Assembly (NCBI GenBank): GCA_019245255.1
Contig: JAFARV010000435.1
Location: forward strand, 1-8,008
DNA: 8,008 nt
Direction: 5' to 3'
DNA from: Acidobacteriaceae bacterium
GTDB taxonomy: Bacteria; Acidobacteriota; Terriglobia; Bryobacterales; Bryobacteraceae
The notes under the pieces were generated by a model. That model was given only the letters and a program-made list of their open reading frames with translations. It did not search any database and was not told where the DNA came from. Below are positions 1-8,008 of the stretch, in pieces; positions within the stretch are counted from its first letter, which is position 1, and each line of letters begins with the position of its first letter. Made by a program: the position numbers and the translations under genes.

Positions 1-624
1 GTCAACTGGGCCAAGGATCACGCAAACGCTATTCTCGAGGCCTGGTATCCAGGCGAGGAGGGTGGAACGGCAGTCGCTGAAACCCTCTCCGGAAAGAACA
101 ATCCGGCTGGCCGCCTTCCCGTCACCTTCTACACTGGCGTCGATCAGCTGCCAGCATTCGAGAATTACGGGATGAAAGGGCGGACCTATCGCTACTTCGA
201 AGGCAAGCCGCTCTATCGTTTCGGCTACGGGCTGAGTTATACCACCTTCCGGTACAGCGATCTGAGCGTCCCGCACAGCGAAGTTCAAGCCGGGAAGCCG
301 GTGCACGCAGAGGTCACAGTGGCCAATAGCGGGAAGGTTGCTGGTGACGAAGTAGTTCAGCTATATCTCAAATTCCCTAACGTAGCGGGAGCTCCAATAA
401 AAGCACTGCGCGGGTTCCAACGTATCCATCTCGAGCCGGGTGCGAACCAGAAGGTTCATTTTGAACTTCAGCCGCGAGACCTGAGCATGGTGACAGAAGC
501 AGGCGAGCCGATCGTGGCCGGGGGAGACTACACCATCAGTATCGGCGGCGGTCAGCCTGATAGCGGGGCGCCAGCGGTCAACGGCCACTTCCACGTGAAC
601 GGCCAGATGACGCTTCCAGAGTAG
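1..624 (+). CDS. GH3 family glycoside hydrolase (beta-glucosidase/beta-xylosidase-like), C-terminal part
   Basis: This is the 3' end of a larger gene. Frame 1 is open from the first base to a TAG at 622-624, giving 207 residues; the start lies outside the window. Residues 1-83 match the end of the GH3 C-terminal domain: AWYPGEEGG, NPAGRLPVTFY, then GRTYRYF and FGYGLSYTTF, the usual signature before the last domain. Residues about 116-185 (from DEVVQLYLKFP to GDYTISIG) are a fibronectin type III-like domain, standard in this family. Such enzymes remove terminal beta-linked glucose or xylose from plant oligosaccharides, generally outside the cytoplasm. The catalytic Asp and acid/base Glu lie upstream and cannot be checked, so the substrate is undetermined. 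An ATG at 172 is in frame but internal to the conserved domain and is not the start. The gene converges on the minus-strand operon, so co-transcription is not implied. Confidence 0.95.
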   Translation, partial: VNWAKDHANAILEAWYPGEEGGTAVAETLSGKNNPAGRLPVTFYTGVDQLPAFENYGMKGRTYRYFEGKPLYRFGYGLSYTTFRYSDLSVPHSEVQAGKPVHAEVTVANSGKVAGDEVVQLYLKFPNVAGAPIKALRGFQRIHLEPGANQKVHFELQPRDLSMVTEAGEPIVAGGDYTISIGGGQPDSGAPAVNGHFHVNGQMTLPE

Positions 625-634
625 GTTTCACAGA

Positions 635-663
635 CCTCCAGAGACTTGTGCAAGCTCTGGAGG
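635..663. terminator. Inverted repeat between convergent genes, possible bidirectional terminator
   Basis: CCTCCAGAG (635-643) and CTCTGGAGG (655-663) are perfect reverse complements, giving a 9-bp stem around an 11-nt loop. The loop can itself form CTT/AAG pairing. The hairpin starts 10 nt after the GH3 stop and ends 12 nt from the stop of the minus-strand gene, almost centred in the 51-bp convergent gap, which fits a shared terminator. No T-tract follows on either strand, so it is not a canonical intrinsic terminator. It may instead be an RNA 3'-end stabilising hairpin or assist Rho-dependent termination. Confidence 0.55.
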
Positions 664-675
664 CGCTGACAGACA

Positions 676-2484
676 TCAGCGAGGTAAGCGCACGTCGTTT
701 GTGTCCCTTTCGGTTCGCGACCGGGCCGACACACGCCCGAAAGGGTGTCGTTCCACAATTCCCTTGTTTTCTCGAACAACAATCCACTGATTGGCGTCAA
801 CGCCCGGCAGCGTTTCGACTTTACCCTGAGGCCATCGGATCGTAACCGTTGCTTTGGTATCGTGCGCCAGGCCGAAGTGAACGCGGAAGTCTCCCTGCGA
901 GATCTGAAATCCACCGCTGCGCACCTCGTCGATCTGTGTGCCGAGCGCCGATTTCACGGTGATGCGTGCACCGATAGCGTCACGCCCGCTCGCTGTGACA
1001 GCGCGAACCAGAAGAGAGTTGCCCGTTTCCCCAAAGTTCTTGAGCAGTGAAGGCGGCTCAAATAAGTTAACGACGACGATTTCCATGGAACCGTCGTTGT
1101 CCAGATCGCCGACTGCAATGCCGCGCGAAGAGTGCTTGGCGGTTATGCCCGGGCCCGATCTTGCGGACATGTCGAAGAACTGTCCATCGCGTCGATTCCA
1201 AAAAAACCGGCGCGGCTGCTTGAATGTCTCACCGAGGCCGTACTTCTCGACAAAAGGATAAACGTGTCCCGATGCGATAAACAGATCCGGCCAACCATCA
1301 TTATCGACGTCAAGAAAAGCCGTCCCCCATTTCACCTCTTGGGTGTGTACTGCCAGTCCAGCCTTACTGGTTACGTCTGTAAAAGTGTTGTCTCCGTTGT
1401 TGTGATAGAGCGTGTTTGTGTCGCTCGAGAAGTTAGTCTTGAAAATATCGAGCCGGCCGTCGTGGTCGTAGTCTGCGGCTGTAGCGCCCATTCCAGCTTG
1501 TTCTCTGCCGTCTTCGTTATACGCCAGGCCACTGCCAACTCCGATCTCCTCGAAGGCCCCATTGCGCTTGTTATGGAAGAACAGACTGGCTGTGGAGTCG
1601 CAAGTCACATAGAAATCAGGCCAGCCGTCATTGTCAAAATCCCCAGTAAGAACGGTAAAGCCGTAATACTCGGGTGGAGTTTCAACACCGGCCTGTTTAC
1701 TTACATCGACGAAGTGCCCGTGCCCATCGTTGTGGTAGAGGGTCATGCTTTCCCCTTTTAACCCGCGTGGGCCGCAAGGCACGGGAATGCCTTTCCAATT
1801 ACAGCCGCTCGTTTCGCGCGGTCGCGGCGTTTCCTGAGCGCTGAAGTCGATGTAATTAGCTACTGCGAGGTCGAGGTGGCCGTCGCGGTCGTAGTCAAGA
1901 AACGCGCATCCCGTGCTCCAGCGGGATCCGGGTCTGTCTAGCCCTCGTTCGCGCGTCTCGTCGCGAAAGGTGCCGTTCCTCATATTGTGCAGAAAAACAT
2001 TGTGGCCCCATTGGCCGATGAAGACGTCGACGTAACCGTCGTTGTCAACGTCACCTGCACAGATGCCCTGCCCCCACCCAGTGTGCCCGATTCCCGCTTT
2101 CTGGGTTACATCTTCGAAATGAAGGCCGCCCAGATTGTGATAGAGATGCGGCGTCAAAGGCGGCTCGGTTGGATGAAGCCGGTCTCCCTGGACCAGCAAG
2201 ATATCAGGCAAGCCGTCATTGTCGTAGTCGAAGATGGCAACGCCCGGCCCAGTGTTCTCGACTACGTATGTCTGGTCGAGATCGCCGGAGATTGTTTCGG
2301 CATTCAGCCCTGCCTCCGCGGCGAGATCGCGGAAGTTCACGGATGGAGGCCTCAGTCCGGGGGGAAGCGGACGAACAGGCTGATCGACTGCGCCAGTAGA
2401 AACGGCTTGCGGCAATGCTTTAATTGCGAGAAAGATAAACGTCAACACCAGTGCCGTGCCACTTGCGACAATGCAGCCTCGCAC
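676..2484 (-). CDS. CRTAC1-like exported protein 3 (FG-GAP/VCBS propeller + ASPIC/UnbV)
   Basis: 602 residues, the usual size for bacterial CRTAC1-type proteins. The start is GTG (2484-2482), sharing one base with the TAG of the upstream TPR gene; a weak CAGG lies 7 nt upstream. Residues about 4-27 form a hydrophobic export signal (ALVLTFIFLAIKAL). Seven Asp-rich loops begin at residues 86, 145, 197, 282, 338, 392 and 460 (DYDNDG, DVDNDG, DYDRDG, DFDNDG, DYDHDG, DVDNDG, DLDNDG), consistent with a seven-bladed calcium-binding beta-propeller. C228 and C237 (CX8C) follow loop 3. AYNEDG and GMG at 321-333 precede loop 5. The ASPIC/UnbV domain spans about 504-571, including RVHFGL and IRWPQG. The tail after about 572 (ERHPFGRVSARSR onwards) is basic and unlike the other two paralogs. 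The segment after loop 6 (GHVYPFVEKYG) also differs from proteins 1 and 2, placing it in a separate subgroup. It is the last gene of the operon. Function is unknown; a surface or periplasmic binding role is inferred from the fold. Confidence 0.93.
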   Translation of the reverse strand: MRGCIVASGTALVLTFIFLAIKALPQAVSTGAVDQPVRPLPPGLRPPSVNFRDLAAEAGLNAETISGDLDQTYVVENTGPGVAIFDYDNDGLPDILLVQGDRLHPTEPPLTPHLYHNLGGLHFEDVTQKAGIGHTGWGQGICAGDVDNDGYVDVFIGQWGHNVFLHNMRNGTFRDETRERGLDRPGSRWSTGCAFLDYDRDGHLDLAVANYIDFSAQETPRPRETSGCNWKGIPVPCGPRGLKGESMTLYHNDGHGHFVDVSKQAGVETPPEYYGFTVLTGDFDNDGWPDFYVTCDSTASLFFHNKRNGAFEEIGVGSGLAYNEDGREQAGMGATAADYDHDGRLDIFKTNFSSDTNTLYHNNGDNTFTDVTSKAGLAVHTQEVKWGTAFLDVDNDGWPDLFIASGHVYPFVEKYGLGETFKQPRRFFWNRRDGQFFDMSARSGPGITAKHSSRGIAVGDLDNDGSMEIVVVNLFEPPSLLKNFGETGNSLLVRAVTASGRDAIGARITVKSALGTQIDEVRSGGFQISQGDFRVHFGLAHDTKATVTIRWPQGKVETLPGVDANQWIVVRENKGIVERHPFGRVSARSRTERDTNDVRLPR

Positions 2485-2495
2485 TAATGAACCTG
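2482..2495 (-). promoter_or_regulatory. TAG/GTG stop-start overlap with weak ribosome binding site
   Basis: On the minus strand the TPR gene ends in TAG (2486-2484) and the next gene starts with GTG (2484-2482), sharing the G. A partial Shine-Dalgarno CAGG occupies 2495-2492, 7 nt before the GTG. This arrangement is typical of translational coupling by terminating ribosomes, and suggests the TPR protein and CRTAC1-like protein 3 are made together. It also decides the start of the downstream gene. Confidence 0.6.
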
Positions 2496-5129
2496 CACAG
2501 CCGATTGCGCTTGTCTCGAGCGGGTCTGCGCAATCAGTGTCAACGCCCTTTCGACGTCCGGATCGCCGGGCTTGGATGCATCGGCGAAACGCAGTTCCTT
2601 CTCGCCCCGGTCAAGTTGACCTGAGTGGCAGTACACGAGGCCCAGGTTTTTGTGCAGGTCGCGGCTCGCCGTGCAGTTCCCGCAAGTCCGCAGCGCCTCT
2701 TGCAGTTTTCGAGCGGCGCCATCCCAATCGCCTTGCTGCATTAGAGCAACCGCATCATTGTTGAGCGTTCCAGCCCGATCCAGAATCTTGTTCCTTTTTT
2801 GCAGCTCCTCAAAGCTTTGTAACAGACGAGCGCTTTCCTGCGGATCGCTTCCTTTTAGAGCATGACCGAGGCTCCACAATGCCTGACTGTATTGCGGATT
2901 GATCGTCAATGCCTGCTTCCAGGCATGGACGGCTTCTTCATGCCTCGAATTCGATTCGAAACATTGCCCAAGCAGATACCACGCCATCGCGTTCCGGCTG
3001 TCTTCTTTTACTACGACCTGCAGGTTGTCGATGGCGGTCTGATAATCCCCGGCCTGCTTGGCAATCAGCGCGAGGTGATAGTGTGGTTGCGGCATGTGGG
3101 GAGAGAGGCGAATTGCCGTCTCGAATTCCGGCCTGGCTTCCGCCGTACGGCCGAGATCAAAAAGTATGGCTCCGTGGTTAAAGTGAGTGGCAGCGGCGTC
3201 GGGCGCCAGACGGACCGACATTTCAGCTTCGGGCAGAGCGCCCTTCAAATCGTAGCCGTCCGCTTTTGCGATGGCGAGGTCAAGATGCGCGGCGGCTGAG
3301 TTTGGATCCGTGCTCGCGACCTTTTCAAGAAGCGAGATCCCGTCCTGAGTCCGGCCGACGCGGCACTCGACCTTACCCAATGCAGAAAGCGTTCGCAAAT
3401 CATTCGGCATCAGGTCCAGGGCCTTTCTAAGTTCCGGCTCGGCATCGGTATAGCGTTGTTCTTGAGCGAGGATCAATCCGAGATTCAGATGTCCTTGAGC
3501 GTAATTCGGATCGTCCTCGACCGCCTGCGCGAGCAGTGTTTCCGCCTTTCCGATATTGCCTTCCTGCGCATAGATGACTCCGAGGTTGCCCAATCCGGAG
3601 ACTAGTTGCGGGTCGAGCGTGATTGCCTCTTCGAGGTATTTTTTGGCGGTGACCAAATCACCTCGCAACTGAAAGATCCGGCCAAGCTCTGCCCGGGCGA
3701 GCGCCATCTTCGGGTCGAGTTCTGCGGCCTTTTCGAGAGCCTGCTGCGCACCTTTGGAGTCGTTCGCCGCCTCGAGCGCGAGCGCGAGATTGTACTGTGT
3801 TTGAGCATTGCGAGGCTCTAACTCAAGCATCTGGCGGTAGACTTCCGCCGCCTGCTCAGGATGCCCTGATTGCAGATACTGATTCGCCTTATTGCCTTGC
3901 GCCGCAAGCTGGCTGCGCTTGAACTCCTGTTGCTTGGCTTTCTTGAATTCGTCTGTGACTTCCGTCGCTTGTTTTGTTTCGCCTAAGGTCCGCAGAACCG
4001 CAGAAAGCTGGAATTGAGCGGAGCTATCTTCGGGCTTTAGTTGCACAGCCTTCCTGAGGTGCGTCAGTGCTTGCTCCGGTTTATCCAAGCGTGCGAGAAC
4101 GAAGCCAAGCTGGTATTGCGATTGGAAGTCCTGCGGATTACCGTTGACGGCCCGGACCAGTTCCGGTTCTGCTTTGGCATACTCGCCGAGCCCGCGATAC
4201 ACCGCACCGAGAAGAAGTCGCCCTTCGGGATCGGACGGTTTGCGGCGCACATATTGTTGGGCAGGGGCCAGCGCTTCTTGATAAGCAGAAACGGTATCGA
4301 GAGCCTTCACTTCGGCAAGCAGCGCTTCGGTGTCGTTCGGGTCGAGCTTCACCGCCGCCGCATATTCATCAGCAGCTTCTCTAAACCGCGCCTCACGCGC
4401 GAAGACGTTTGCTACCGTGAAGTGCGCACTCTTCATGCCGGGATGCGACTTGATGAGATCCGAGAGTTGCCGGATGGCCTCCCTTGCTCCGGCATCATGC
4501 GCCCCAGGAATTCCCATCTGCTGCTTGGCTAATGCATCTTCGTAAGTGGCGGTCGCCAACGAGAGCCTCATTTCGGGCGAGTTCGGCTGAAGCGCGAGGG
4601 CTTCGTTCCAATAGCGGATCGCCGCATCGTAGCGGCGCTGCGCGGAAAGGGCCTGTGCGAGGTGATCGAGTGCAAACACGGACTCAGGCTCGGTGGTTAG
4701 AAGGGCCCGGAACTGCGGCTCGGCCTCGGCAGGTTTGCCTTCATCGAGGAGTACCGAACCGAGCGCCGCGTGAGCCTGCTTCATGTCGGGTTTGTAGTCG
4801 AGAGCAGTCCGAAACTCCTGTGCAGCCTGTGCCAGCTTCTCCCCGTGAATCAGAGCCACGCCATAGTTGAAATGGGCTTCAGCAGATTTCGGCTCGAGCC
4901 GCACGGCTTCCTCGAAAGCCGCCAGAGCACACGGCATTTGATTCTTTTCCACAAACCAGGCACCAAGCGCATCGTAAGCGGAGGCGGAAACTCCACGCTG
5001 AATTGCTGTGTCGAAGCTAGAGGGAGGCTTGCACGCAGCTGGCAGACCGACGCCATACATCGCGGCCACTTGGCACAGAAGCAGCGCCGGACAGGCATAC
5101 GAGGGGGAAGCCCTCCGAGAACACCTCAT
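2484..5129 (-). CDS. Exported tetratricopeptide repeat (TPR) protein, about 20 repeats
   Basis: 881 residues from the ATG at 5129. The reading frame is open up to an ATG at 5264, but that start would run 85 nt into the conserved C-terminus of the upstream gene and adds no domain-like sequence, so 5129 is preferred. Residues 1-33 look like an export signal: basic RCSRR, then a hydrophobic stretch to LPAAC; the lipobox fit is poor. Nearly all the rest is TPR units of 34 residues, in register from about residues 48 to 183, 232 to 385, and 408 to 770, with two more degenerate units at about 788-855. Typical units read NLGVIYAQEGNIGKAE and LDPNYAQ-like. Interruptions lie at about 184-231 and a Lys/Gln-rich linker at 386-407. 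C816, C819 (CGNC) and C834 sit in the last units; no His follows, so this is not a c-type heme site. TPR solenoids bind partner proteins, so a scaffold role for the neighbouring propeller proteins is plausible but inferred. It lies 50 nt after the upstream gene and overlaps the next by one base. Confidence 0.9.
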   Translation of the reverse strand: MRCSRRASPSYACPALLLCQVAAMYGVGLPAACKPPSSFDTAIQRGVSASAYDALGAWFVEKNQMPCALAAFEEAVRLEPKSAEAHFNYGVALIHGEKLAQAAQEFRTALDYKPDMKQAHAALGSVLLDEGKPAEAEPQFRALLTTEPESVFALDHLAQALSAQRRYDAAIRYWNEALALQPNSPEMRLSLATATYEDALAKQQMGIPGAHDAGAREAIRQLSDLIKSHPGMKSAHFTVANVFAREARFREAADEYAAAVKLDPNDTEALLAEVKALDTVSAYQEALAPAQQYVRRKPSDPEGRLLLGAVYRGLGEYAKAEPELVRAVNGNPQDFQSQYQLGFVLARLDKPEQALTHLRKAVQLKPEDSSAQFQLSAVLRTLGETKQATEVTDEFKKAKQQEFKRSQLAAQGNKANQYLQSGHPEQAAEVYRQMLELEPRNAQTQYNLALALEAANDSKGAQQALEKAAELDPKMALARAELGRIFQLRGDLVTAKKYLEEAITLDPQLVSGLGNLGVIYAQEGNIGKAETLLAQAVEDDPNYAQGHLNLGLILAQEQRYTDAEPELRKALDLMPNDLRTLSALGKVECRVGRTQDGISLLEKVASTDPNSAAAHLDLAIAKADGYDLKGALPEAEMSVRLAPDAAATHFNHGAILFDLGRTAEARPEFETAIRLSPHMPQPHYHLALIAKQAGDYQTAIDNLQVVVKEDSRNAMAWYLLGQCFESNSRHEEAVHAWKQALTINPQYSQALWSLGHALKGSDPQESARLLQSFEELQKRNKILDRAGTLNNDAVALMQQGDWDGAARKLQEALRTCGNCTASRDLHKNLGLVYCHSGQLDRGEKELRFADASKPGDPDVERALTLIAQTRSRQAQSAVQVH

Positions 5130-5142
5130 AGTTCCAGAAACC

Positions 5143-5171
5143 AGTATAGGAACAGAATACGTGTAAGTCAC
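5143..5171 (-). promoter_or_regulatory. Weak possible promoter upstream of the TPR gene
   Basis: The 50-nt gap before the TPR gene contains, on the minus strand, TATACT (5148-5143), one mismatch from the sigma-70 -10 consensus, with GTGACT (5171-5166) 17 nt upstream as a poor -35. Transcription would start only about 7 nt before the ATG, leaving almost no leader. GTTCC/GGAAC (5131-5135 and 5149-5153) also form a short inverted repeat here. All of this could be chance; the cluster more likely relies on a promoter beyond 8008. Confidence 0.18.
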
Positions 5172-5179
5172 CGCTAACT

Positions 5180-6869
<1,690 letters not shown>

Positions 6870-6895
<26 letters not shown>

Positions 6896-8008
6896 GGATG
6901 GTCAAAATCTGATTGGCAGCGACGTTCTTGACGGTCTGAACGATTCCACTCGGCCACGTGATCTCGAGAAGCCGCACCGTTCTGTCTTGATGGAGTCCGA
7001 AGTGAACCCGCTTGTCATTGGCGGAGAGATAACTGCCTGCGGGACTTACGAAACCGAATTGTGAGAGGCCAGATTCGCTCACTATGCGAACTTTAGCTCC
7101 GATGCCATCACGATTGCTGGCCGTTCCCACTGTGTTTACGGTTAACCAGTGGTTCGATCTGCAATTGTTTAGGAGGACTAACGCGTTGGCGTCCAAAGAG
7201 CTCACCACGATATCGATTGCGCCGTCGTTATTCACGTCGCCGAATGCTGCCCCTCGGGCAGCTTGCAGCGTGTGAAACACGGGGCCACTCGCGGCGGACA
7301 CGTCCTCGAACTTACCGTGCACATTACGTAGCAAAAGTGGCGGCTCCAGGTAGTGAACGTTGGGCTGGAAATATTCAATGTTATCCATGACGTGGGACTG
7401 TGCCACAAATAGATCCTTCCAACCGTCGTTATCGTAATCAACCCAACCTGTACCCCAGCCCGAATGCGGCATGGTGATCCGGGTCAAGCCGCTCGTCCCG
7501 GCAGCATATTGGAACGTTCCTTTCAAGTTGTGAAACAACGCGTACTTCTGGTTTGCCAGATCATCAATGAAGATATCGGGCCACCCGTCGTTGTCGTAAT
7601 CATCGAAAGCCACACCCATTCCGGAGAACGCGTGCCCGTCTTCGTCGTAAGCGACCCCAGCTTGCAGCGCCACCTCGGAGAAAGTTCCGTTGCCGTTGTT
7701 ATGGAACAGTTGCTCCGCAATCGCGTCGTTGGCGACCAGTATGTCCGGCCAGCCATCGCCATCGTAGTCGTTAATGGCGCTTCCGAGTCCGCGGCCCGTA
7801 ACTCCCGCGAACCCCGCCTTCTTGGTTACATCAGTGAACGTTCCGTCCCGGTTATTGTGAAATAGCAGATAGGTACCGGGCTTGAACACATCGGGGTGGC
7901 AGTATGCCGGGTGCCCATGCTCCGGCTGGCCGCAGGGCATGTTTTTCGAGAAATCCCAATCGAGATAACGTGCGACGAACAGGTCTAGATAACCGTCGCG
8001 GTCATAAT
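6870..8008 (-). CDS. CRTAC1-like protein 1 (FG-GAP/VCBS propeller + ASPIC/UnbV), N-terminus outside window
   Basis: The frame is open from the window edge (first complete codon at 8006) to a TAG at 6872-6870, giving 378 residues. The internal ATG at 7940 is not the start, because the Asp loop DRDGYLD and Cys pair region precede and span it. Five Asp-rich loops are visible, at residues 2 (partial), 80, 136, 190 and 257. Aligned with protein 2 they correspond to loops 3-7, so roughly 190 N-terminal residues, with two loops and any signal peptide, are missing. C25 and C36 (CX10C, then HPDVFKPGTYLLF) follow loop 3, the same place as in the paralogs but with a longer spacing. AYDEDG and GMG at 119-131 precede loop 5. 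The ASPIC/UnbV domain is at about 301-369 (GIGAKVRIV, RVHFGLH, ITWPSGI). It is the most upstream gene seen in the operon. Role unknown; probably an exported calcium-binding propeller like its neighbours. Confidence 0.92.

Noticed and set aside
1132..1761. Long plus-strand open frame opposite CRTAC1-like protein 3 (also 1987-2487)
   Set aside because: It is antisense to a clear protein family; the Val/Ile-rich translation simply reflects the complement of repeated Asp/Asn/Gly codons.
2540..2560. Heme c binding site in the TPR C-terminus
   Set aside because: The CxxC is CGNC followed by Thr, not His, so the CxxCH requirement fails.
2862..3299. Plus-strand open frames opposite the TPR gene (also 4041-4532, 4484-4870)
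   Set aside because: The opposite strand has an uninterrupted, in-register TPR array; these translations have no domain features.
5020..5129. Lipoprotein signal in the TPR protein (LPAAC)
   Set aside because: Proline occupies the -3 position where Leu or a similar residue is expected, so the lipobox match is poor; an ordinary signal or anchor is more likely.

Overview
The window looks like part of a chromosome of a soil-type Acidobacteriota (Solibacteres/Terriglobia-like). This is an inference from three things: tandem CRTAC1-type FG-GAP + ASPIC/UnbV proteins, a large exported TPR protein, and a neighbouring family 3 glycoside hydrolase, in moderately GC-rich DNA. No rRNA or other phylogenetic marker is present, so the taxon is not proven.

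Layout. Positions 1-624 (+) hold the C-terminal 207 residues of a GH3 beta-glucosidase/beta-xylosidase-like enzyme. A 51-bp convergent gap (625-675) follows, containing a perfect 9-bp inverted repeat that probably acts as a shared terminator-like hairpin. Everything from 8008 down to 676 is on the minus strand and looks like one operon, read right to left: CRTAC1-like protein 1 (5' end outside the window), CRTAC1-like protein 2, an about 881-residue TPR protein, and CRTAC1-like protein 3. Junctions are tight: a 26-nt overlap or 4-nt gap (depending on the start chosen), 50 nt, and a 1-nt stop/start overlap (TAG/GTG).

The three CRTAC1-like proteins share one architecture: N-terminal signal or anchor (visible in 2 and 3), seven Asp-rich DxDxDG-type loops suggesting a seven-bladed calcium-binding beta-propeller, and a C-terminal ASPIC/UnbV domain. 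All three also carry a Cys pair after propeller loop 3 and a Y(N/D)EDG...GMG signature before loop 5. The TPR protein has about 20 repeats of 34 residues and a probable export signal. The set suggests an exported module of propeller proteins served or scaffolded by a TPR solenoid. The biochemical role of these families in bacteria is not established, so any function for the cluster is hypothetical.

I saw no mobile element, CRISPR array, tRNA or rRNA. There is no gene-free stretch above 300 bases. The most interesting content is the CRTAC1-CRTAC1-TPR-CRTAC1 cluster itself.
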